From Isoetes taiwanensis (Eukaryota > Streptophyta > Lycopodiopsida > Isoetales > Isoetaceae), in assembly GCA_021234155.1 (NCBI GenBank), contig JAJEKV010000071.1, positions 793,996-857,995 of the forward strand: DNA of 64,000 nt. The letters are read 5' to 3'. The translations under genes were made by a program, and so were the position numbers. How positions within the stretch are numbered: position 1 is the stretch's first letter; each line of letters begins with the position of its first letter. Under the pieces are notes generated by a model that saw nothing but the letters and a program-made list of their open reading frames with translations, made no database searches and was not told the origin of the DNA. This document shows, piece by piece, positions 37,345-48,599 of this stretch.

Positions 37345-38990
37345 TGTGGCGCTCCCTGCTAAATATCGGCGCCCGGCCGTACACTCGGCGAGGAAATCCC
37401 CATCAGGTCCATCAACCGCATGGGCCCTCCGATCTAACCCGCACTCTAAGAGAATCCTAGTGCGGGCGGGGGACCTGAAGGTGTCTTCTTGGCGCCCCTT
37501 CCCTATGGGCTCCTATCACGGTGGAAGCATAAACAAGCGTCGAACTAGCAATAACAATACAACATACTACCTCGAAGGGTAGTCCATCACATATCCATAA
37601 GAGCAAAGAAGATAATCATAAACCATAAAACATAAGAGCTCCTACCCATGGCTCGACTCATAAGGAGGATGACCCGGTGGCTAGGCCTCAAGATAGAAGC
37701 GGAACCGAGTCATAACAATGGCAAGGGCTGGCATAAGACAATGGCTAGGGTTGACCACTCCATCCGCCCCTCACATTGCATACTTTGCGGATGGGCTCAA
37801 TCAGGGCTACGGCATGACTCTAGCCTTCGGACACGCAATCCCATGGCATCACCCATCGGGACTACTCGGGTTGCATCTCCCCTGGTCCGTCGAGGCGGGG
37901 AAGGGTTGCATCTCCCCTTCCCGGGGTCTAGAGGTTCCCAGGCGGCTAGAGAATCGTGGCGACACCGCGATTCATACCGGTGAACCCCCAAAACAAGAGC
38001 CAAGCCGACACTTGCAACTCTTGAGAGGCAGGGCGACACCATCGCCCCAGGAGGTGTCAGACCCATGCTCGGCCCACAGTGAAGTGACCAGGCCATAAGC
38101 CTAGCTCACTATGGGATCCCCGTAGCCCCCACTCGGCGGGGATCCTCCCTCGCATTGCCTCTAGCCCGTTGTGTAGTCTTGAGGTCACATCATAGCCTCC
38201 ATAGCCGGTGGGTTCCTATGCACAGGCCGCATATAATAGGAACTAGGGGATCTACACTAGGAGCATACTACATATGGCTCTAGGTCTCTACCCCCCTTCC
38301 CAATACAAGAGGAGCAAACATGATCAACCATCATCACATAGCATCATAACATGATAATCATCATAAGAACATCTTAACCTAATCATACATATCTAACTTA
38401 CAGTTAGGGTTCCTTGATTAGGGTTTAAGATGTTGAATACGGGTTCTAGGATGGCTCTACTCTAGATACGAAACACTAACCCCTCTGGAGTGCTAACTTC
38501 CAGATGGACTACTAAGAGCACTACTCCACATACCTGCTCCAGAAGCACTCCCTCCCAATCCTGGCATCTCCATGATCTTCAAGGTGTTCGAGGTAGCTCC
38601 CACTCCTGCTGATGCGCTCACGCTCTGGGGGCTGCCACGCTATGCTGTGCCACAGCAGACGGTTCTCGAAACGGAGTTTCGAGCGCGAAGAAGGTTCCCA
38701 GACTGTTGGAGCCAGAAAAGAGGCCTAGGGTTAGGGTTTAGGCCTTTATAGGTTAGGGTTACATGTTATGCCACATGGCTCCAATAGGGTAAGACCGTGT
38801 GGCGGGTGCCCAATAGGTTAAGGCCACGTGGAAAATGGTCTTAACCTAAGGTTGGCTAAGTTATATGAATAACTTAGTCATGCCCCCTAGTGCCACAATC
38901 TATGGTATACAAGGCTATGAAGATAGACTTGTATAGTGACGGGTCCAGGAATATACGTATTTATAGCGTATATTCCCCTGGAACGTCACA
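37345..38990 (-). repeat. gypsy LTR, right (5' LTR)
   Basis: 1,646 bp, starting TGTGGCGCTCCC and ending GAACGTCACA. On the minus strand it is followed by one base and then the Met-tRNA-type primer-binding site at about 37343-37331. Confidence 0.93.
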
Positions 38991-38995
38991 ATATG
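38991..38995. repeat. target-site duplication ATATG (right)
   Basis: Matches 27582-27586 on the other side of the gypsy element. Confidence 0.9.
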
Positions 38996-41900
38996 GGACT
39001 GTGGACTTCACCCCTAGTGCTCGTACTAAGAAGGTTTTCTGGACCTGCTCCAAGTCATTCCAAGTAGCAAGTGATACTACTGGGCCCCATACTTCCACCC
39101 CGTATAAAAGGACAGGCTCTACTAAGACTTTGAACAGGTGTGACTGATGGGCCCAATCATACAACTCCGCTCTATGACTATTGTTTTGCATTGCATATAA
39201 TGCCTTCCAGCCTGCCGTCACTCGTAGTCGTATGGATGTATCTCAATGCATAGTAGAAGGAAACTCCACTCCCAAATACTTGTATGTGGATGCAACTTCC
39301 ACATTCGGCCTTGGTAACCGGCTGAAGGGGGGACCTACGGGTGACGTGAAGATGATATGAAAACCACCTTAGTCTTGGCCAGGTTGACGCGCATATCAGT
39401 GGCTTGGCAGAATGTGTCCAGGGCATCGAGATACCGTTGCATGTCTGCTGGTGTGTAAGCTAGGAGGTCCACATCATCAGCATATATTAAGCGCCCGATG
39501 ATCTCGATAGAGAAGGTGAGCTCCACCGCCCCATTATCGACAACCCGACTCTTCAATTGATCAATGTAAAGCCCAAACAATGTTGGGGAGAGAGGGCATT
39601 CGGCGAACCCGATACTACTATCAAATGGTTGGCAATGCTGCAACCGACTTCGAGCATCTTTCATATAGCTTTACTGCTTTGCATTACGCAAATCTACGGG
39701 AACCCCGGTATTTGCGGTCTTGCCCATAGTTTTCGAGAGCGGTGTCAAACGCCTTCGCAAAATCCACAAAACAACAATATAGATCGACGGCGATTCTGGC
39801 GTCTTCAATCGTGAGTTATAGCGTGAAGATGTGGTCAATGGTTGAGTGCCGGTGCGAATCTGCCTGCTGCACAGGTAAGGGCGCATCTCTGCTTTGCCTC
39901 TGCCCGCTTCGTCAACTAACGCTCGAGAATCCCAGCAAGCGGTTTACAAACACCGAACCGACCATGATTGTTCGATAATTGGGTGGGCGGTGTGGGTCAC
40001 ACGCCTTATAGATGGGAACAACTCGCTATTGGTCCCTTTGCATCGGGAAGCCTTCTGCGTAATGCCTTGTTGAACAAGGCGGTCAGTGACTCGGTATTAT
40101 GGACGGCCCCGCCCACTTAAGCAATTACTTTTGCATACCATCCAAGTCTGGGGCTTTCCCATTGGCAAGGCGTTGTAAGCCTTGTTCCACGTCCGAATCT
40201 GTGATTTCCCTTTGGGCCTTCTTGCAAGGGTATCTTTGCATGTGCACCCCGAGGGTCGTATAGTTGCAAGTATTGCCTCCATCTTTCGGGAGTGATATTC
40301 CCGTGGGTGATATTGCGGCTTTCTAAGAACCCTTCGCCCGGAAGGTCACGGGGTGACGTTCAAGAGGTAAAACATTTCTCTTTAATGCTTGTTGCAATGT
40401 ACACGGCTTTCTTAGCTTTAAGGAAGATGCGGTCTTGTCGGATCGCATGTGGGCGTAAAGCGAGTGGCGTGACTTGGCGGAGCCAGCGTTTGTGTTCCTT
40501 GCACTCGCATCAAACCATTGATTACGTGGAAAGGTTGTGTTCTTGGAGGTTCATGCATGGCGGCTTATACCAAAGCACCTCTCTGCGTGATCCCTAAGCA
40601 CATCGGTCCCGACATTTTGTCTGTTGCTCTAGTGTAGGATATTGCAAAATTTCTTCCGGGTCATCTATAAGCATCGGGCATAAGCCCCTGCATGTTCATA
40701 ATCAATCGCGGTGAGGCATGTGAGGAGTTGTTGCATCGGGGGTTCGCACAACCTATCAAGCCAAACGTAAAAGTGGTAAGTGGTGCGAGTCGATCTCTTC
40801 ATCGATTAGTTGTTCCCACGAAAGTGCTTGATGACATGCATATCCGCTCGGGCACCAACACATAGTCCACCACACTAGATCCGCCCCTTGGTTTTCACGC
40901 CTACAAGTGCTCTTGCGGGTGGAAGGCCACTCGGTCCAATGCGGATTACCGGGTCAAAGATCTTTGCAGAGCAAAAGCAAGCGTGTCGACCATAGCCGGC
41001 GTGACTGATTGTCATCGATGTCCGTGGCCAAGCTCCTTCTGCGGGGATGCAAGCGCAATATATCATCGATCAAGGGATCAAATCTCATGGGTTGTTCTAC
41101 CCCTGCGTGCATTGAAGTCTCAAGGAGTATGACAATCGCCTAACCGCTTATCGGCTTTGTATGTCATCATATAGATCGACATAGGGGTCCAAACCCTATC
41201 CACATCCGAGAGTGGGTGTAATAGAAGTTGCTTCGCATGTGGAAAGTAGCGCCACAAAAAGAGGTCTACATGCGGTTTTGCACACGCACCCACAGTGCAG
41301 GTTGTGCTTGTCCGTCTTGAACAAGGAGATTGGACTGCGCCAAGGTTGTCCGTAGTAGCAGGCAATCCCCTCCATGCCCCCGCTTTCGTGCAATCATTGA
41401 AGATTGAGTAGTGCTGGTAGCCCGGCAAGTCGTATCCCGTGTTTTGCATGCTCCCATGTTTCCATGAGGAAGATGAGATCCATGTGCGCGGCAACCGAGT
41501 TGAGACTATCTCCTTACGCCATGGGAAGCCCCAACAATTCCGGGGAGACCATGCGGAGGCACAATTCCTATTTGTTTGAGGGGCAGCGGTGGGGATCGAT
41601 GGCGACGAAGGGGGAAGGGGGGTGGCGAATGGAAGCGGAGATATGCGAGCAAATGGAAGGTGAGGCAACTGGAGCAGCTTGAGATGTGTGAGCAGCAAGA
41701 AGGTGAGGCAACTTGAAGCGGGGGCGATGCTTGGTATGGCCCGAAGTAGTGGCGGCGGAAGGGCTGTGGAGGGTTAGCAAGATCCGGCTGACATTCGGCG
41801 GCACGAAAATTTGCATCTTGCCCCGAATGGATCCTGCAGCTCCTCCTGCTCGCGAGAATGCTTTTAACTTTGGCCAACTTCGTGCTGCCCGGTCTTCTTG

Positions 41901-42200
41901 TTGGGCGGGGGTAAGGTCTCGGTCAACATGAGGCGGTTCCATTAGCTGCCTACCTCACCGGGCGGGATGTTTGCTTTCACTTGCGCATCTCGTCGCGTGA
42001 GCGTGACCACCGTGGGCGATAAGGGTGTCGGACGCCATGGCTGTCTCGCCCCTAATAATGTTTACCGCATGGGGAATGTCATTCGAGCAAGAATCAACAT
42101 TTGGAGCCGGTTAATGAGGTCCTCCCCTGCCTCTTCTGTCAGGCCACGTACCACCACATTGTGGCTTAGTAAGGTAAAGCTGACTTTAAGATTTTATGCA
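38991..42200 (-). pseudogene. LINE ORF region: endonuclease and reverse transcriptase (right of the nested gypsy)
   Basis: On the minus strand, an endonuclease-exonuclease-phosphatase N-terminal block (HMDLIFLMETW, about 41450-41490) and downstream endonuclease sequence run to about 40870. RWLRQVTPLALR follows at about 40460-40500, VVPIYKACDPHRPPNYRTIM at about 39970-40030 and motif A FVDFAKAFDT at about 39740-39775. SPTLFGLYID (about 39560-39595) and motif C LIYADDVDLLAY (about 39465-39500, YADD intact) come next. NLAKTKVVF, VLLYGVEVWG and LVRALGVKSTVPY lead to the insertion point at 38990. Several frameshifts exist. Upstream of 41500 a Pro/His-rich frame (41942-41568) could be the end of ORF1. 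The rest of the protein is at 27586-26880. Confidence 0.85.
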
Positions 42201-42568
42201 ATATAGGAGGGTAAGCCTTGGTGCAAGAAGGTCCTACTCTCCTTGTTGATGGCTTTAAATATAACTTTGGCCCATTCTGACCTATAGTTGGAGGCAAACT
42301 TTTTTTTATTTCTATATGTAAGTATGGAAAGCGAAGTTATCGTGCACTTGTGGAACCATGTAATTCAAGAAAGTATATAAGCTGTGTAAGTGGACTTCTG
42401 AATTATTGAGCATTTTGGCTTTGCTACAATGTTATGTAAGTTAAGGTGAATATTAAGCTAAGGTGACTTTTGATCTATGAAAGATGGAGGCTAATGTGAC
42501 TTGATACATTTGTGCAGAACTACATTCACACTTTATACAGGTAATACTTTCTGGTGCCCTGGCACTGG

Positions 42569-43506
42569 CATATCTTTGCTTACAGGTAGGGTTTTGCCAA
42601 TCCAGACGACTCATTGTTTGTTCTCGGTTCCGGCTAGTAGAACACATCGAAATCCAACAACGCGCCGGATCCGCAAGTATTTTGCTTCAAATGCTTATTG
42701 TTATGAATCACCTATACTCTTGTCTCACCGACAAATCTTAATAAGAAAACTCTCATACCTTAGGTCGGAGAGTCGCGACCATGGGCGTAAGATGTACAAA
42801 CCCTAACCTTTGTTTGTAATCGACATCTGAGGCTAGAGTCCAGATCCAACGACCCTGCTTTTCCTGGAGTTTTACAAAAAGCTTTGAGCAATAGAATTAG
42901 GTATAGAAACGTGGCAAAAGGAAAATTTTTCAATGGCAGTAAATGAATTTCTTAAATGACATAATCTCTTATCCCTTAAATTTTGGAGTTTTACATGTGC
43001 ATGGATCTCATGCTTAGAGTTGCTTCTGTCAGCAAGTCTTTTGAGTCCTGATGCATCTATGTCATTGGACATCCCTTTATGATAATTGTATTGGGTCAAT
43101 TTCCATTAAGAAGGCATCCCTATAGCCTGAGGCAAACTTAGGGCATCTTTGGAGGCAACATCGAAAATGATTCCATGGAAAAATAATTGATCTTCAACGA
43201 TACTTCGGGTTTGGGATTATGTTTTACAGTTAGACACTTAATGTACATATCTTGAAATAATCTTGAAGAGTATATAGCTCAAGGCATTTTGTCTGAATTT
43301 GCATAGCCATGCAACTTTAAATTTGAGTAAAGGATATTTGTGCTTAGTACATTTAGCTAAAGAACACTTCCCCAATGTAAATCTAGCAGCTGCATCTTCG
43401 TAATCATTAAGTGGCGGTGATCTTAATTCGTTTTTTCATATAGCAAAAGGCTTTTACTAGATCGATGGTTTGATTTGTGTTATTGAACACGTCTTTTGAG
43501 CATATT
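42569..43506. repeat. dispersed repeat R, copy 2 (first block inverted)
   Basis: 42569-42888 is the reverse complement of 24539-24856 at roughly 80 percent identity by eye. 43030-43506 matches 24868-25355 in the same orientation. About 140 bases (42889-43029) between the blocks are not present in copy 1. Confidence 0.8.
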
Positions 43507-46079
43507 GGTGAGTCTATTTTTCGTTGCAGAACATGTAGAATATGGCCCGCAACAACTTGGTTACCAGAGTAAAAATTAAGGACGATTAATCGCAAATGGG
43601 CTAATTTATTTTAAATTTTTAGATTAGCATTCGTCAGGTTAGTAGGATCAATTTTCTATATTGTAGAGGTGCAATCGCCCATATATAATTAACTTCGATC
43701 TTTGCAAAGGGGGGAATCGCCCATCATATGATTAATTTATGGACATTGTTCAAAGGGATTAGCCCATTGATGATTTTTAAACATATACATCACAAAATAA
43801 ATCGCCCAAAATAGTTAAGGTTCTTGAGGTGATACCTTATCCCGATATCACCATTCGAAATTTTTTGGAATCGAAATAGGGCTTCTGGAATTAGGGGTTC
43901 TCGGATTAGGGTTCTCAGAAATGGGCAAGCAAAGGTTTCGTAGATTCAGTCTTAAATTCCGCCGGATTTGCGATCCATTGATTGCGATCTGATAGCATCG
44001 AGCACTGATTCCTGAGATTTGAAGCAAAGAATCGTAGCACCGACTCCTGAAGTTTGAGATTTGAAGCAGAGAATCGTAGCACCGCTTATGATCCTTAAGA
44101 ATTTCTTGGGGGCTCCTTGTGGGCTTCCCTTAAGAACCCAACAAGCATTACTGTATTTTTCTTTCATGTTTATTCTACTAAGTTGGATGCAGATGTTAAG
44201 ACGACGTATATATTTTCGAAGGAAGCTTTAGAAGAGGTCATGGATTGTTTGCAGATGCCAAATTGATGGTAAAAGCTATTAGGTTCATCTTGTTCCTCGA
44301 TTTATAATTGGTATGTTATGCTGGATGGTGTAACAAGATCTGCTGATTAAGATATGAAATATTTATTGTTCTTTTGGACTCACAATATGCAGTCACCAGG
44401 CTTGTTATAAAGAAAGAAATCAGAAGCATGGCAGAAGAAACAATGCAAACCTCCAAGGCAAAAGCAGCACGCAGAGTCTTTTAAAAAATGACTGGTTAGT
44501 ATCTTTTAAATACATCTTGTTTCTCAGATTGGGTTGTCCATGATAAATTATCTACTTGTTACAAGTGGTATATCGAAAAAATGTTGAAGTTTCTTTTATT
44601 GTTTCTCAGATTTGATAATACAGCACTGTGATAAATTATCTGCTTGTTACAAAGGGCAGGTTTTGTAGATTTTACAGTCAGCATAATAGGGCATACAGTT
44701 TTGTAGATCATAACAGTTGTAGAGCATATATAGTTGTATGTTATTGTCATTTTTATCCATATTTCATTTGGCAAAATATAAAGTTGTTGTAAGGTCTATC
44801 CCAGTTTTTAAGTTCAATGGTACAAAGTCATGTCATCTTTCTTGCATAGAAGGCATGTGGGCTCACCTCAATTAATTCCATGCACTAAACCTATTGCTGT
44901 TAATCCTTAGAATGTTGTTCCTCATGAACCTGGAGGCGGATTGTGAAGCAGAGACAAACGTACAGGCTTTTTGAAAAGACTTTGCAAACCGCCATCTTTC
45001 AGATTTTGGCTTTACATTCCATAAGGATTCTTTCAGTGCTACACTCTCTGGTCAGATTGCTGTGAACTCACGGAGCAATAGATCAAAGAAAAACAAGGTG
45101 GTTAGGAGCAGACACATTTTACAGTGATAATGTAACAGATGGACGATTTACCAGGAGAGAGCATCTGATACACTAGTTCAAATCTTCAGTTTGATAGAGC
45201 CAACGGAACTATGAGCTTAGGAGAACGCTTACGATGCAGGAAAAGCCTTATCATTGTAATATTTTTCATTGCATTCAGAGGATGCATTGGATTTATTGTT
45301 AAGAAATGTCGTAGAATAGATATTTTTGTTCTCTTACCACATGTCCCAACCTGTGTTATTTTGCATAAAATGTCCTAGTGATAATAAAGTTAGTTGACAA
45401 GGGGCTATTTTAATCTTTTATGAAGGCGAATTCTTCTTACATAGATCTCAAAGCGACTCTTTTTTTTTTCTCTTTGCTATTTCTTACTTTTGGTGAATAC
45501 AGTGAGCGAACAAAGGGTATGCAGTGATAAAAGTTTCGTTTGGCGTAAAAAGAAGCTAATGGGCGGACACAAGAAGATTGTACCGCCAGACGCTCAAATA
45601 AAACACTGAAAAAAATATCTTGGCTTAATTGAGGCTGCTACAAATGAAATTGGGTCTCATAATAGCCTAAATGTTGCCTTGACTAGCACGGCCTCATCAC
45701 GCAGACCGAGAAAGAGGCTGAAAAAGAGGTGAGAATTTGGAGAAAGAGGCCGAGATGCAAATTGAGCATGCCGATATTGAGGTTGAGAGGATGTTAAACA
45801 CTGCTAGAACAAAATTTGAGGATGTTTAAGCTACTAGGACAGAAGATGGTGGTGGGTACCGCTAGAACGAAGGTGAGGGAGTTCTAGCCGCTAGAAACGA
45901 AGTTGAGGGTGTTGCATTTGGAAATGAGAAACGCGGAAAAGCGAAAAACGTGCATCCGCAATTGGGATGTAGGAAGAAGGCAGCAGAATTCCCTTTTCTA
46001 GAACGTGTTGGAGGAGAGAATAAAGACATGGTTGTATGTACAATTTGCAAGTGGCGAGATGAATCTCGTGGACATCCTA
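43507..46079. other. non-coding stretch with local tandem repeats
   Basis: No gene is recognised. Imperfect repeats include a GAATCGTAGCACCG-containing pair near 43997-44084 and a pair sharing GATAAATTATCT.CTTGTTACAA at about 44540-44655. At 45740-45900 a repetitive GAGG/GCTAGAAC-rich stretch reads Glu-rich text on the plus strand. It runs up to the LTR at 46080. Confidence 0.4.
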
Positions 46080-47751
46080 TGTGACGTCCCCTACTCGTAT
46101 ACGGTGCACTCACCGTATACAAACAGGAGTTCATCCCCCATACCAGCTCCATGCCGATACAGGGCCCTCCACATAACACTGCAACCGTGACGGGTTCCAG
46201 TGGGAAGAGTGAAGGGGCCATTTACCCCGTCTCCCTCAGGGTCTACCTAGCTGCGGAAGCGTAAACATACATGTCAGTACATAACATAAGCACATAGCCA
46301 CCTCGAAGGGTGGTCCATCACATCTGCATAAACAAGGTGAGCACAATACATATGGGGAGCTCTACCCAAAGCTCAGACTCAAGGGAATGACTGACGGCTT
46401 GGGTCTCCAGAGATCATTGCAGACAGAATTCATGGCAATGGATTTGGCTGGCCTAAGAACGTGGCATAGGGTTGTCCACTCCATCCGCCCCCCACATTGC
46501 ACACTTTGCGAGTAGGTTGAAAAGTGTTGGGACCCGGCTGAGCCCTCCGGGATGCATAGCCAAAAGGGCTATTCACGGGTTCATCCTCCCGGCCCGATGG
46601 GGCAGGTAGGGATCACTCCCCCGAGGAGGTCTACATGCCGACTCAAGGTGACTAGAGGGCCCTTGCCCTTCTTCGACCGAACCCATGGAAAGTGAACACC
46701 ACTTCGCGGGTGTGCCCAGCCCATGCCTTGCCCACACGCAGATTGGCAAGCCATCGAGACCTAGTCACAATGATCCACGGTAGGCTTTACACACGGAGGG
46801 ATCGTTCAAGAGTCGGGACATGAACCTCCTTCTCGGCCCGGTCGCCCCTTCACCCACAACCCGGTGTGGCTCTTGTACCACAGGCCGAATCTATTGTGTG
46901 CTAGAGAGGCTACTCTAGGAGCATCTACTACCAAGCTTTTAGGTCTCTAACCCCTTCCCAATACAAGGAGTTCATAGAGAAACATCATCCACATACATCA
47001 TTGAGGAAGAACTAAAGAACTATATCTAATCTACATCATAGAGTTAGGTTCTTTAGTTAGAGGTCTGGCATCTAGAGATCTAGAAGGTCGCTATGGGCAA
47101 TTTAATAGGCTAAACCCTCGATTCGATTCTATGACTGGAAATAGGGTTTAGACTATCTAATTGGCCAAATACCGATCCTTGAGTGGCTCCTCCTCGACTG
47201 AAGCTTCGACCATCTATTTGGCTTGCTTCGAATCAAGGGAAACTAATGGTGCAATTCTCCCAAACGGGAGGCGGTTTTATTTGTTGAGGCGGCAAAAGCA
47301 GAAGTTCTAAAGCCCTAGAAACGAAAATGGGCAAGTTAGGGTTTCTCACCCTAAATAGACAAGGGGGTTGGCTAGGGTTTCCAATTATCCCCTTTTGGCA
47401 TGTGGGATAATTAGAAATGGGCCCACTTGCCTTTAAGGGCTAGGTGGCCAAATGTGCCCACATGGAAATGTGTGCACATTAATGAATGTGTACATTGAAA
47501 GATGTGCACATTAATTGCACCTATGGGTGTGGCCCACTTGGCATGAAATGGCCCTATGGGAAAATGTGCACCTAAGTGAATGTGCACATTATTTAATGTG
47601 CACATTAATAAATGCACACTCCTTGGCGTTGCCCCCTAGGGCTACTAACCCTAGCTACGTTGGCTACCGCGTCGGTCGGAGTGGCATGTACGCGGCGTGG
47701 CGGCAAGATGCGGTACGTCTGGGACCGTGTATAACGTCTGGGAACGTCACA
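46080..47751 (-). repeat. LTR of a second gypsy element (1,672 bp)
   Basis: It starts TGTGACGTCCCC and ends GGAACGTCACA, the same TGTGACG/CGTCACA termini as the 27-39 kb element. It is likewise followed by the complement of a polypurine tract (TTCTCCCCACCTTG). It is therefore the 3' LTR of a minus-strand element. The body is diverged from the other LTR but shares the CACTCCATCCGCCCC...ACACTTTGCG and ATGGG/TAGGTCTCTA-type blocks in order. GTGCACATT motifs recur at 47455-47620. The partner LTR is not in the window. Confidence 0.85.
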
Positions 47752-48312
47752 TTCTCCCCACCTTGAAATGATGCTGTCCGCAGCATCGTGGGTCTCCCCA
47801 CCTTGGGATCATCCTAGCCTGCAATCAACCTGATACATACGATAAACTACTATAGTGCTTACACATTTATTAGAATTACCTTAAGGTAATATTTTTAGGA
47901 CATTATCACGTCATTATATTATGAAATAACTTATCAATTCACAACATCATTAAAGCGGGTTACTCAATAATTCACTTAACATGACAATTAAGTTTATCAA
48001 AATTAAGATTAGCGTCAGAGGTACTCTTCATTCCTTGCAACACATTCCAACAAAATTTGTGTTGCAAGTCTTAACTTCGACCTCCTTGCCCTCCGGGCTC
48101 TATTGGCAGCAGTGTCGACACTAACGTTAGTACCATTTAATTATAAATAAAGTTTTGGTTATATGGTGACCACCCCACCTATCTACATGGATGCATGGCT
48201 AATCTCCGTAGGAAGAGGGTGAATCTTCCATTATGGCCGTGGAGAGGCCTATATATGCCTATATGCCGCTCATGCCTACACCCTAGTTGCCCAGCGTGGA
48301 GGATAGGTCCTT
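47752..48312 (-). mobile_element. 3' non-coding internal part of gypsy 2, left fragment
   Basis: It corresponds in position to the 29217-30110 stretch of gypsy 1. It ends where the DNA transposon TIR starts and resumes at 57564. The two fragments total about 860 bases before the chromodomain, against about 890 in gypsy 1. Confidence 0.65.
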
Positions 48313-48336
48313 AGGGTAAAAGCATGAAAGGGTGTC
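48313..48336 (+). repeat. left terminal inverted repeat (24 bp)
   Basis: Perfect reverse complement of 57540-57563. The left flank is ATAGGTCCTT. Confidence 0.92.
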
Positions 48337-48599
48337 GTGCACATCGTCTTGAATTGAAGGGCTAATTTGTGCTTTTTGGGGTACATTTTAGATGTACATC
48401 AAGATACTATGGTTTGTCGTTTTTTGTGTCGATATGCAATGATTGCAAGATCATCCCCGACATTCCCCCGAAATTCTTGGTTAACCCAGAACCATAGAAC
48501 CAAATTGAATGGATCCGTCCCTCCCTTTCCAGAAATTCCCCTTTCCGTTGGGGAAGAACAGAAGGAATTCAAAGGAAACAAACACATGTCAATGTTCAT

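Larger units (their letters stand above)
27587..38990 (-). mobile_element. Ty3/gypsy chromodomain LTR retrotransposon (11.4 kb)
   Basis: LTRs at 27587-29216 and 37345-38990 have TGTG...CACA ends with TGTGACG/CGTCACA inverted termini, flanked by ATATG duplications. Orientation is minus. Read on the minus strand, a primer-binding site starting TGGTATCGTGAGC (initiator Met-tRNA type) lies just inside the right LTR, and a purine tract (CCTAAGGGGGAGAA) lies just inside the left LTR. Order along the minus strand is gag-like (about 36.3-33.5 kb), protease region (about 32.7-32.3 kb), reverse transcriptase (about 32.1-31.6 kb), integrase (about 31.3-30.3 kb) and chromodomain (about 30.25-30.1 kb). 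Coding is broken by many frameshifts. The element sits inside a LINE and is the largest unit in the window. Confidence 0.93.

Noticed and set aside
41404-41931. Several 60-90 residue plus-strand frames
   Set aside because: They lie opposite the LINE endonuclease/ORF1 region and show no motif.
45862-46221. 119-residue minus-strand frame
   Set aside because: It crosses the LTR start at 46080 and has no recognisable domain.
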